Shown: piece after piece, positions 8,026 through 14,681 of the stretch
How the letters are laid out: the number at the start of each line of letters is the position of its first letter
Numbering within the stretch: position 1 is the stretch's first letter
Source of the DNA: a virus
Direction: 5' to 3' (one strand)
Virus record (IMG/VR): IMGVR_UViG_3300021224_000010
Span: 1-51,590 of that record
Length of the DNA stretch: 51,590 nt
The notes under the pieces: model-generated
Database searches by the model: none
Seen by the model: only the letters and a program-made list of their open reading frames with translations
What the model was told of the DNA's origin: nothing
Position numbers and translations under genes: made by a program

Positions 8026-8646
8026 ATGCTTAACGATTACGGAAAGAGCCTGTTTGAACCGCTGCTATCGGTTCCGAACATAGTTCTTGGTTTGTCGGTA
8101 CTTTTTGTCGCAGTTTTAGTGATTGCTCAAGTCGACCTGAACAGTAGTGAGTGGGCCAGTTGGGTGCAGGCAATTGGCTCTATCACTGCAATCTGGGGCG
8201 CTTTTCGCATTAGTAATAAGCAGGTCAACAAACAGGATGAAGAGAGAAAATTATTGGAGCGCAAAAGCTCGAACTCGAGACTTTCGGTCGTGAGGAACGC
8301 CGCGGCTTATGCTCAAGCACTTGGCCAATACGTAGACAAAGATCCTAGCCCAAGCGAGTTTATAGAAATGTGGAATGGCGCAATGAGTGTGTCAGTTGCC
8401 CACGCTTTCGACTCGTTGAGGGCGTTGCCATTGCTTGAGTTGAGCTCCTATAAACAGGTTCTTCTCTACAATGAAATTCTCGGTGCGATTTCAACGATCC
8501 GTTCGGCCGCAACGAGATTTGTTGAGGCTGAGGGTGATCTGGATTCAAAAGCTTCTGAAATTTACACGGCTATTAAGGTACAAGCGGTGATGATTGAGGG
8601 GCACTGGTATGATTTCAAATTAGACTCGGATTTAACGAGTCATTAA
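8026..8646 (+). CDS. Membrane-anchored cargo protein, unknown function
   Basis: A 206-residue protein on the opposite strand to its operon and clearly poorer in GC, which fits a moron (cargo gene). Hydrophobic segments at about residues 17-36 and 46-62 are followed by a charged stretch (NKQVNKQDEERKLLERK) and a helical cytoplasmic domain of about 130 residues. No signal peptide cleavage motif. GGGAG lies before the ATG. Divergent from the C5 methyltransferase gene with 54 bp between them. Membrane topology is predicted; a role such as superinfection exclusion is only a guess from context. Confidence 0.7.
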   Translation: MLNDYGKSLFEPLLSVPNIVLGLSVLFVAVLVIAQVDLNSSEWASWVQAIGSITAIWGAFRISNKQVNKQDEERKLLERKSSNSRLSVVRNAAAYAQALGQYVDKDPSPSEFIEMWNGAMSVSVAHAFDSLRALPLLELSSYKQVLLYNEILGAISTIRSAATRFVEAEGDLDSKASEIYTAIKVQAVMIEGHWYDFKLDSDLTSH

Positions 8647-8657
8647 GTTTTGAAACT

Positions 8658-8723
8658 TTAGTCGCCGCAGAAGCAGGCAATGGCCTTGTCGTGCTCGGCG
8701 AACAGGTCGATTGCTGTGGTCAT
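8658..8723 (-). CDS. Possible 21-residue peptide gene
   Basis: A short leftward reading frame, MTTAIDLFAEHDKAIACFCG plus one Asp, between two larger genes. Its ATG is preceded by GGCGAG, and directly upstream is a perfect GCCGGCCGGC palindrome (8735-8744), the same arrangement seen before several real genes of this operon. The CFC near the C-terminus is notable. It is too short to be sure of, and its function is unknown. Confidence 0.4.
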   Translation of the reverse strand: MTTAIDLFAEHDKAIACFCGD

Positions 8724-8789
8724 GATTCATACTCGCCGGCCGGCGTGATTTTTTGATATGGGAAGGCGCTGACGGACGGCGCCGGAGGG

Positions 8790-9545
8790 TCAGGCCATCT
8801 CTATAAGAGGTAGCGGCACCTGGGCGAGATCGGCACCGGCAGGGCGAACCGTGTTGAACCCTGTTTCTACCGCTGCCAGAGTCGCAATCCAATGGCTTTC
8901 CCGCTGAGTGATGTAGGCCGCTCGATTGGTGCAACCCTCGGGATAGGCGATCACCTCGATCACAGAGAATTCCCAGTCGGTGATGTCTGAGCTGCCCAGT
9001 GCCGAGTGGAATTTGCAACTTGTGGGGTTGCTCAGGTGCTGCCACCACCGCAGCGTGAATGGCTGGGTGGTCTGTCCTACGTAGACCCGCCCGGTGGAAC
9101 TCTGTCTAACTTGATAGATCACGGCCGGTGGCCTGCCTTCATTTACTAGGCGGAATTCCTGCACGTCGCGGAACTTGGCGGCCTGCTTGCAAGCCTCCGT
9201 GCAGTAGTCATGGCTGGTCGTTTCGGTGTTCGGATCGTTGTACTTGTCGATCAGCTTGAACACGGAACCGCACTCTTTGCAGGCGGTGTCCTCGAATCGG
9301 CGCAGCAGGTATGTATCGTGCTGGCCCAACTCCTGGATATGCAGGAGGTAGGCGTGATCGGTCATGTCTGAGCGCAGAACCCGAAGCGGAAATTGTCGCT
9401 CGTACAGATCATCGATCTGGGCTTTTGCTAGCTTCCGGGTTTCCGCCTCGACCATACCGCTGAATACAGGAGGCCAAGCCCATTCTGCGTCTCGGTTAGG
9501 CCCGGCCGGCTGCCGACCCTTGATCTGGTAGTAGAACTTCGCCAT
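8790..9545 (-). CDS. GIY-YIG endonuclease-domain protein with zinc-binding cysteines
   Basis: A 251-residue protein. Residues about 89-119 carry C89-x2-C92 and C115-x3-C119, a likely zinc site, and residues about 142-235 match the GIY-YIG nuclease fold: VIYQV (142-146) in place of GIY, VYVGQT (154-159), R166, E216 and N231. It could nick or cut DNA, as homing or phage nucleases do. ATG at 9545 is chosen since GGAG lies six bases before it; METAMAK at 9557 is an alternative. It is part of the leftward operon, with a divergent cargo gene upstream. Confidence 0.82.
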   Translation of the reverse strand: MAKFYYQIKGRQPAGPNRDAEWAWPPVFSGMVEAETRKLAKAQIDDLYERQFPLRVLRSDMTDHAYLLHIQELGQHDTYLLRRFEDTACKECGSVFKLIDKYNDPNTETTSHDYCTEACKQAAKFRDVQEFRLVNEGRPPAVIYQVRQSSTGRVYVGQTTQPFTLRWWQHLSNPTSCKFHSALGSSDITDWEFSVIEVIAYPEGCTNRAAYITQRESHWIATLAAVETGFNTVRPAGADLAQVPLPLIEMA

Positions 9546-9654
9546 GGCTGTCTCCATGCATGCGACGCCCTCCGTGCTTGTGTCGGCATGGTGGCAATTT
9601 GGTTTGGGTTGGGGTATTACGGGTGACCGGCATGGAGCCGGATAGGGGAAAAAA

Positions 9655-10557
9655 ATGGCCGTGGATTTCAATAGTGCTGCGGATAGAGCAGCAGCAAGCT
9701 TTGCAAAAATGAGCGATCAAGAAATCGATTCATGGAATGACATGAATGATGCAGAGCACTTAGCGCAGCACGAAAAATTCATTGAGGGCTATCAAGTAGA
9801 GCACTGTTATCTTTGCAGCAAGGACTTCAAAACTATAAGCAAAGAAGAACCGTGCGTTCATTGGCTGCTGAGGCGCGGCAAATTTAAAAATAAAGACATT
9901 GTTTTAATTGCTAAAAAATTTGGGTATCACAATATTTGTTCTTATCTTCGATGGTGTGCTAACGCCGAGCGTATGGCTGCAAATATTAATGATCTAAAAG
10001 ATGAAGCACCTGACGGAAAGGTTTTAAGCTCGACCATCAAATGGAAAAATATCGAGTGGTCTTTCGACTGCTCTCCCAATGATTTGGCAGGGCATGGCGG
10101 CTCCCATTCAAATTTTCCACACTACCACTTTCAAATGCGAATAGATGGCAGGCAGTTTATCAATTTCAATGATTACCACTTGCCATTCAGTGATATTGAT
10201 CTCTTTACGATGAAACTCTCTGAAAAGCCAGGAATAAACTATGGTTATGGCGTTCGCGGTCTGGGCATGCAGGACGCGATGAGTATAGATCTTAATGAAA
10301 TAGTTGATCATACTTCGCCGACAGACAGTGAAGGAGAGGCAGTTTTCAATATTCAAACTATGATCGCTTCCCCCAATAAGCCAATGAAGGGGGAAGATAT
10401 TTATGCAGCCTTTGAAGAGAGTAAGCGCACAGGTCGAACTATGGCCTCGATATTTAGGGAGAAATTCGAAGGGGATGACGTTTACATAGAAACTATTGTC
10501 AGCCCTTCTGAGACGGTCCCTAAAATAACACCGAGAACTGAGCACAAGCCCCGTTGA
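9655..10557 (+). CDS. Cargo protein with Cys/His metal-site pattern, unknown function
   Basis: A 300-residue AT-rich gene facing against the surrounding operon. The protein has C51-x2-C54 and C67-x-H69, which fit a zinc finger, then a histidine cluster H147, H151, H156, H158 (GGSHSNFPHYHFQMRIDG), and a charged C-terminal tail. No membrane segment. AGGGG precedes the ATG. Low GC, lone orientation and a private intergenic region point to a horizontally acquired moron, possibly a defence or exclusion effector, but no family is recognised. Confidence 0.72.
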   Translation: MAVDFNSAADRAAASFAKMSDQEIDSWNDMNDAEHLAQHEKFIEGYQVEHCYLCSKDFKTISKEEPCVHWLLRRGKFKNKDIVLIAKKFGYHNICSYLRWCANAERMAANINDLKDEAPDGKVLSSTIKWKNIEWSFDCSPNDLAGHGGSHSNFPHYHFQMRIDGRQFINFNDYHLPFSDIDLFTMKLSEKPGINYGYGVRGLGMQDAMSIDLNEIVDHTSPTDSEGEAVFNIQTMIASPNKPMKGEDIYAAFEESKRTGRTMASIFREKFEGDDVYIETIVSPSETVPKITPRTEHKPR

Positions 10558-10589
10558 GAAATTGCGGGGAAATATAACTTAGGCATGTC

Positions 10590-10606
10590 GTTAGCCCCTA
10601 GCTAAG
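10590..10606. promoter_or_regulatory. Outlying copy of the repressor operator, in a convergent gap
   Basis: GTTAGCCCCTAGCTAAG matches the phage operator TTTAGC-N5-GCTAAA at 5 of 6 positions in each half-site with the same 5-bp spacer. It lies between the 3' ends of the cargo gene (stop 10557) and ndpA (stop 10635), where no promoter is expected, and is enclosed by GCGGGGA (10564-10570) and TCCCCGC (10623-10629). It may be a remote repressor site, or only the dyad of a bidirectional terminator. Confidence 0.4.
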
Positions 10607-10634
10607 GGGGAGCGATACCTTGTCCCCGCCACCC

Positions 10635-11642
10635 TCAAACAGCGGCGCGCTTTAGCTGTTCCGTGAGATGAGTTGGCAGGTTTCGGAGCGTCAGCGTGCC
10701 GCCTGCTTCGTTGAACTCGATTTTGTCGCCCAGCAGGTGCGCCTCGAAGCTGATCGACATACCCTCGGCCCGGCCGGTGAATCGCCGGAATTTGTTAATG
10801 GTCTTCTTGTCCGGCGGCAGGGTTTCGGAAATCCCGTAGTGCTTCGTCTTTATGAAGTCGTAGAAGTTCTTTGGCCGGTCTTCGTCGATCAGGCTCGACA
10901 GCTCATCGAGCGTGATCGGCTCACCCAGCTTTGCCTGGGCCATCGAGTAACTGACCAGGGTGTGCGACTTCTCGCGTGCCGCATCTTCGACCATGTCCTC
11001 GCTTTCAACGAAGTCACTGAACGCCTTCAGCAGCGTGCGCGTTTCGCTCGGTGCGTCGATACCTTCCTGGCAGCCAATGAAGTCGCGGAAGTACTCGTTG
11101 ATCCGGCGACCCTGCTTGCCCTTGAGGTACGAGATGTACTGCTTCGACTGAGGGTTGCTCTTCCACTCGGTAATGTTGATGCGCGCAGCCAGGCGGATGT
11201 GGTCCAGATCCAGGCGCTTCACCGTCATCAGGTGCAACTCTTCGGTCATGGTCACCGCTTCGGTTTCCTGCATCAGGGCAATGACCAGGTAATCGGTTAG
11301 GCCTTGCTGGTAGTGACAGAAGAGGGCGTGCCCGCCGGTGGTGAGGTTCGACTCTTCCATCAGCTTGGTCAGGTGTTCGACGGCGGTGGTGCTGAAGGCC
11401 AGGAAGTCGGTTGCGCCGGCCAGGTACTTGCCGAGCCATCCGCTGAATGGGTGAGCGCCCGATTCAGCATGGAAGAAGCCCCAGGCCTTTCCGGTCGTGG
11501 CGTTGTAGCTTTCGTTGAGTTGGCTCATCAGGTCGTCACGGGCACCGCTTTCGTCCTGCTCGGCGCCGGCGAGGTGAAGAGCTGCTGGTGTTCCGTCGGG
11601 CTTCTTGTCGATCTTGTGGATGACACTGTGGCGAATGGGCAT
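10635..11642 (-). CDS. ndpA: Nucleoid-associated protein NdpA/YejK
   Basis: A 335-residue protein matching the NdpA/YejK family along its whole length, including [20 protein letters not shown] at the start, [20 protein letters not shown] near residue 52, [32 protein letters not shown], and a C-terminal [20 protein letters not shown]. The cellular protein binds the nucleoid. A phage-encoded copy may tune prophage or host chromatin or oppose host nucleoid silencing; that is inference. The start follows GAGGTAAACGC. It is in the leftward operon, convergent with the upstream cargo gene. Confidence 0.95.
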   Translation of the reverse strand: MPIRHSVIHKIDKKPDGTPAALHLAGAEQDESGARDDLMSQLNESYNATTGKAWGFFHAESGAHPFSGWLGKYLAGATDFLAFSTTAVEHLTKLMEESNLTTGGHALFCHYQQGLTDYLVIALMQETEAVTMTEELHLMTVKRLDLDHIRLAARINITEWKSNPQSKQYISYLKGKQGRRINEYFRDFIGCQEGIDAPSETRTLLKAFSDFVESEDMVEDAAREKSHTLVSYSMAQAKLGEPITLDELSSLIDEDRPKNFYDFIKTKHYGISETLPPDKKTINKFRRFTGRAEGMSISFEAHLLGDKIEFNEAGGTLTLRNLPTHLTEQLKRAAV

Positions 11643-11749
11643 TGCGTTTACCTCGGGTAGGCGCCGCCCTCCGTGATCGGTGGTGGCGAGATTTGAGTTT
11701 GTGGACTATTGATTGATGATCTGGCGTTGGGCCAGAAAGAGGAGTGGAT

Positions 11750-11947
11750 ATGCCGAATTCACCTAGCGTTATGGCGTGCCCCAGGTGTGGGACAGAGATG
11801 GAGCACTCACCTGCGAAGCCGAAGGGATTCGCGGAATTAGCAGTGTTTGAGTGTCCGGCATGCGGACATAAATCTACTGTAGACGACTTGGTAGCCAAAG
11901 CCCGCGCAGTGATCGATGAGGTCACGAACGCAAGAAATAAGTCCTAG
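11750..11947 (+). CDS. Small zinc-ribbon protein
   Basis: A 65-residue protein with two C-x2-C knuckles (CPRCG, CPACG) 25 residues apart, a typical zinc ribbon, followed by a helix rich in Ala and Val (DDLVAKARAVIDEVTNA). It could bind nucleic acid or a protein partner. ATG at 11750 is chosen since GAGGAG lies before it; a GTG six bases earlier is less well placed. It is rightward, inserted in the leftward operon, and ends 5 bp from the convergent gene at 11953. Confidence 0.72.
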   Translation: MPNSPSVMACPRCGTEMEHSPAKPKGFAELAVFECPACGHKSTVDDLVAKARAVIDEVTNARNKS

Positions 11948-11952
11948 TAGCA

Positions 11953-12330
11953 TCATTCGATGGGATGATTGAGTCGAACGATTTCGTCTTCTGGTTCGCC
12001 GGGGCCATCGGCAAGCTGCCGATGGCATGCCTCATCGAATGCTCGCGACACCTTTTCGCTAACAGCAAAAGGTGTCGTGACACACTGGAGCATCTGCGCC
12101 GCCGTTTCGAAGTCGGCGACGATTACGTTGCGCAGCAGGTTTTGGAACACTTCCTGCTGATTGTTGAAGCCGTGCTTCTTCATCAGTCGCTTGAGGTCAG
12201 CCTTGAACACGCCGGCAACCTCAACCGTAAATTTCTCGACGCCCAATGCAGCGTCCTTCACTGATGCCTTCTCGCGCTTGCGGCGCTGCTTCAAGGCTTC
12301 CGCCGTCGGCTGTTGCTCTTCCTCGGCCAT
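11953..12330 (-). CDS. Hypothetical phage protein, possible small DNA-binding protein
   Basis: A 125-residue protein with a highly charged N-terminus (residues 1-25, KQRRKREKAS) and a compact section KFTVEVAGVFKADLKRLMKK followed by HGFNNQQEVFQNLLRNVI, a strand and two helices with some resemblance to ribbon-helix-helix proteins. The C-terminal tail is acidic. ATG follows GAAGAGGTAGGCC. It lies in the leftward operon next to two further small regulators. DNA binding is a suggestion from shape, not from a recognised family. Confidence 0.68.
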   Translation of the reverse strand: MAEEEQQPTAEALKQRRKREKASVKDAALGVEKFTVEVAGVFKADLKRLMKKHGFNNQQEVFQNLLRNVIVADFETAAQMLQCVTTPFAVSEKVSRAFDEACHRQLADGPGEPEDEIVRLNHPIE

Positions 12331-12411
12331 GGCCTACCTCTTCGATTTCATGTGCTGGCAAATCAAACCATGCCTGCCGCCGGCGTTGTCGCACCTGGTT
12401 GTTGATGCGCT

Positions 12412-12726
12412 TCACAGGCTGTCGGCGAACTTGAAGCCGTTTTCCTGAGCGATAAGCCTGGCCCGCTTGCTGTCGGTGCCGAACTCTTTGGCGGCCTCGA
12501 TAGCAGTCAGGCCTGCTTCAGCCAGTTCCTTCAACCTGGGCGAATCCTTGTCGCGGGCAGCCTTCAGCTTGATGCTGCGGGTGCTCTTGATCGGGCCGCC
12601 GACGTCACCGGTGACGCCGCTTTCGATCTGCTTAGCCTTGTTGCCGGCGCCGAAGAAAGCATCCAGCTGTCGGTTCAGTTCCTCGCTGATCGTGTCCCGA
12701 GGGTTGGCCATCGGCACGCCGATCAT
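12412..12726 (-). CDS. Small protein with a C-terminal helix-turn-helix pattern
   Basis: A 104-residue protein. The C-terminal third (LKELAEAGLTAIEAAKEFGT then DSKRARLIAQENG) reads as a helix-turn-helix, with the preceding region basic and probably flexible (KSTRSIKLKAARDK). It starts at ATG 12726, overlapping the upstream stop (ATGA); ATG at 12711 (MANPRDT) is a plausible alternative start. The longer open frame up to 12810 is ignored because it overlaps the upstream gene. A regulatory role in the early operon is likely but unproved. Confidence 0.7.
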   Translation of the reverse strand: MIGVPMANPRDTISEELNRQLDAFFGAGNKAKQIESGVTGDVGGPIKSTRSIKLKAARDKDSPRLKELAEAGLTAIEAAKEFGTDSKRARLIAQENGFKFADSL

Positions 12727-13085
12727 TGCTGCGCACCGTAGTAGGCGAACACCACCAGCAGCGCAGTGAAGCCGATCGTCCAGCGAAGAAGGCGAGCACC
12801 GAAGCGGCACGACGTTGCTTTGGCCGCGCCCAAGAAGTCAGCGTTGCGCTCGAGCTGGTCAGCGTACTGGCAGGCGCCGTCGTGGCCGGTGCGGGCACCG
12901 CGAGAAACCCCGGTGGAGCGTTCGATTACGTCAAACAGGTTCTTGCCGAGCGGCACCACGTTGAAACGCGGCACTTTCACTGGCTCTTCGCGACCGATCA
13001 TCACGTACATCTCCGAGGTGGACAGTGCAAACCGATCCCGCAACGCCTGCAGGACCGCTTGTTTTTGGCGAATTGTTTGGTTCAT
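12723..13085 (-). CDS. Hypothetical protein with a C-terminal membrane anchor
   Basis: A 120-residue protein: helical N-terminus (QKQAVLQALRDRFALSTSEM), a central part, and one hydrophobic segment near the C-terminus (LRWTIGFTALLVVFAYYG, about residues 99-116), so probably tail-anchored in the inner membrane. ATG at 13085 follows AAGGAATCGTG. It leads the pair with the helix-turn-helix gene (ATGA coupling). No known family; the ordering after the LuxR-like gene and a terminator suggests a separately controlled unit. Confidence 0.7.
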   Translation of the reverse strand: MNQTIRQKQAVLQALRDRFALSTSEMYVMIGREEPVKVPRFNVVPLGKNLFDVIERSTGVSRGARTGHDGACQYADQLERNADFLGAAKATSCRFGARLLRWTIGFTALLVVFAYYGAQQ

Positions 13086-13187
13086 CACGATTCCTTATGG
13101 TGGATTGCGTCTATTCGTCAGCAGCCTGACCACCTGCTGTGTGCCGTTGGGCGCAGGGGAGGGTGCTGACGGATAAAGGCGAGCCGT

Positions 13188-13217
13188 AAAAAAGCCCAGT
13201 CGAAACCGGGCTTTTTC
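13188..13217 (-). terminator. Intrinsic terminator, symmetric
   Basis: AAAAAAGCCC, then a short loop, then CCGGGCTTTTT: stem GCCC/GGGC with A and T tracts on the two sides, so it could work in both directions. It lies just after the leftward LuxR-like gene (13337-13720), separating it from the genes beyond. Confidence 0.8.
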
Positions 13218-13336
13218 CTCTTTACGTAACAAGCCAGCGGGGCCATCTGGGCTGCGCTGGTATCTGTGCGTTTACATGGCTGCCAATCTTCCGTGCGGGG
13301 TTTCAACTGCGGGAAAGTCCACGGGCAGTTGGTGAG

Positions 13337-13720
13337 TTAAGCGAGCAGCGGCGGTGGTTCCGCGCGGCGCATCATCCTTACTTGAGCTGTACGGCGTTCC
13401 GGCACCCGGCGATCACGTCGCATCGAGTCATCACCGATCATTGCGTGCATGGCGATCAGCGCCGCCAGGACGAAGCACATCGGCGAAATGATCTGGCGGC
13501 GCATGGCCTCGGCGATCATCGCGGTCTGGCGGGTGACGCCGAGCTTGAACATGGCGCAGGAAAGGCGCTTGGCCACCGTGCATGCCGCCACATCGAACTG
13601 ACGGGCAATCTCTTTGGCCGTCATGCCCTGGGCGGTGGCCAGTAGGTACTGAAGTTCTTTGGGCGCAAGGCCTCGACCGAGGTGACCCTTCCATGCGCCG
13701 CTGATGATTGTTGCTTCCAT
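13337..13720 (-). CDS. LuxR-type helix-turn-helix protein with a C-terminal TM segment
   Basis: A 127-residue protein. Residues about 16-75 match the LuxR/GerE DNA-binding domain (GLAPKELQYLLATAQGMTAK then EIARQFDVAACTVAKRL, then MFKLGVTRQTAMIAEAM). It is followed by one hydrophobic segment (MCFVLAALIAMHAMIG), so the regulator may be membrane-tethered, and a basic tail. ATG 13720 follows GGGAGTCACAGCG; the longer frame to 13834 lacks a ribosome site. It is the first gene of the leftward operon behind the left promoter, where lambda has N, so it may control early leftward transcription. Confidence 0.78.
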   Translation of the reverse strand: MEATIISGAWKGHLGRGLAPKELQYLLATAQGMTAKEIARQFDVAACTVAKRLSCAMFKLGVTRQTAMIAEAMRRQIISPMCFVLAALIAMHAMIGDDSMRRDRRVPERRTAQVRMMRRAEPPPLLA

Positions 13721-14028
13721 CGCTGTGACTCCCGGTTGTTTTCCCGCTGCACCCGTCACCAGGTGCAGAAGTGAAAATGTCCGTTTCTCCACCACGCGCA
13801 TCGCCCGATTCATATCTCTGGCCAGGTCACACATTTCGTGGACGGTGTTCTTCCTGGCTGGCTTGCGTGGTTTCGCGTACTCACATGTGGCAGTACGGCA
13901 GCTATCCAGAGGCTGCTTGGGCGGCGATTTAGCTTCTTCCGACCCAGGTAGTGGCCTGGGTACGTCGCGGTGGTCACGTCAGACTTTTAAAGAGCGGTTC
14001 GCATGGGTGTATCGCTGCGATGGGTGTA

Positions 14029-14057
14029 AATTTAGCCACAAGCTAAATATTCGTCAA
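14029..14057 (-). promoter_or_regulatory. Leftward early promoter (PL equivalent)
   Basis: On the minus strand TTGACG (-35, 14057-14052) is followed after exactly 17 bp by TAAATT (-10, 14034-14029). The spacer contains a full repressor operator. It would drive the operon that runs from the LuxR-like gene to int. The same design (operator in the spacer, -10 TAAATT) is seen at the rightward promoter. Confidence 0.82.
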
Positions 14058-14093
14058 TAGCTCAAAGCTAAATAAATTTAGCCGCACGAAAAA
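14031..14093. promoter_or_regulatory. Left operator cluster (OL equivalent)
   Basis: Three sites of the 17-bp pattern TTTAGC-N5-GCTAAA: TTTAGCCACAAGCTAAA (14031-14047, perfect halves), AATAGCTCAAAGCTAAA (14056-14072, one half degenerate), and a third with only the first half conserved (14077-14093). The pattern is the same as next to cI and cro, so CI and Cro should bind here to control the leftward promoter. Confidence 0.85.
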
Positions 14094-14113
14094 AAACCAG
14101 AACGGGCCTGGTT
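14088..14113 (-). terminator. Leftward terminator closing the immunity region
   Basis: Reading the minus strand: AACCAG, 7-base loop, CTGGTT followed by a T run (14096-14088). It would stop leftward transcripts from the cI/beta-protein side before they enter the left operator and promoter, keeping lysogen transcription apart from the early operon. Confidence 0.8.
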
Positions 14114-14169
14114 GACTAGGTGCGTAGTGCGATTCGGATTTGGGTGTGAGAATTTCCGCGCCTAAAGCC

Positions 14170-14199
14170 TTTACCTCTCGTTTAGCACTACGCTATGCT
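14170..14199 (+). promoter_or_regulatory. Promoter of the DUF1654 gene with a weak operator
   Basis: TTTACC (14170-14175), 18-bp spacer, TATGCT (14194-14199). The spacer contains TTTAGCACTACGCTATG (14181-14197), which has one perfect and one partial half of the phage operator, so the repressor might touch this promoter as well. The LexA box lies just downstream of the expected start of transcription. Confidence 0.6.
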
Positions 14200-14209
14200 C
14201 GACCATAAG

Positions 14210-14225
14210 CTGTACGTACATACAG
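14210..14225 (+). promoter_or_regulatory. LexA (SOS) box before DUF1654
   Basis: CTGTACGTACATACAG is a perfect CTGT-N8-ACAG LexA site with an AT-alternating core. It lies 17 bp before the GTG start of the DUF1654 gene, so that gene should be repressed by LexA and induced by DNA damage. Confidence 0.9.
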
Positions 14226-14242
14226 TATTAAAGGAGCGGGTA

Positions 14243-14557
14243 GTGTCTACGTCGAAAGCACAAACACAAAAGAAGAATGCGGCCCCGTCAGGTCTTGAGC
14301 GGCTTGGTTTAAGGGTGTCAGAGATGATCAATCACCCCGTAGCGCAGGCGCAGCGCAGGGTAACGATTCATCGCCTGGATACGGACGGGGATCGAGAGTG
14401 GGAGGAGGTGCTGAGCGTGATCGCTGATACCGACGAGCTTGAGCTGACACTCAATGACGACGGCAGCGTGACGGTGAGGTGGGAGCAGCAGGAAATCGAG
14501 GTGGCGGGGAGGGTAGAGGCTGAGCTTGAGTTCGAGGAGGAAACGGCGCCCTTCTAG
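14243..14557 (+). CDS. DUF1654 protein, SOS-controlled
   Basis: A 104-residue protein of the DUF1654 family, known mainly from pseudomonads and their phages. Recognised by GLERLGLRVSEMINHPVAQ (residues 17-35), the HRLDTD stretch, and the closing LNDDGSVTVRWE. It is strongly acidic at the C-terminus. The GTG at 14243 is taken as start since AAGGAG is well spaced before it; ATG at 14195 lies upstream of the LexA box and in the promoter. It should be expressed after DNA damage even in the lysogen. Molecular role unknown. Confidence 0.87.
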   Translation: MSTSKAQTQKKNAAPSGLERLGLRVSEMINHPVAQAQRRVTIHRLDTDGDREWEEVLSVIADTDELELTLNDDGSVTVRWEQQEIEVAGRVEAELEFEEETAPF

Positions 14558-14681
14558 CGGAGTTGCCGAGAACGGCTACTCTTAGGTAACTATAAATGTG
14601 ATAATAGCGAGCAAGGTTGATGGCGCCAAGCCATCATCGAGTTGAGTTTCAGATGTTTCTAATTTTAGGAGTCTCTGCTCA

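Larger units (their letters stand above)
13721..14242. other. Left control region and leader
   Basis: A 522-bp stretch without a gene. It holds the leftward promoter with its operators (14029-14093), a leftward terminator (14088-14113), and the promoter and LexA box of the rightward DUF1654 gene (14170-14225). The 300-bp leader between the leftward promoter and the LuxR-like gene has no convincing reading frame; nut-like antitermination signals might be there but could not be recognised. Confidence 0.7.

Noticed and set aside
12221-12415. Leftward frame starting with a GTGA overlap behind the helix-turn-helix gene
   Set aside because: No ribosome site, and it overlaps the better supported gene at 11953-12330 by 110 bp in the same direction; its sequence is Arg/Gly-rich.
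14560-14580. GTTGCCG-AGAA-CGGCTAC hairpin after the DUF1654 gene as terminator
   Set aside because: The stem contains a mismatch and no T run follows, so a terminator call is not supported.
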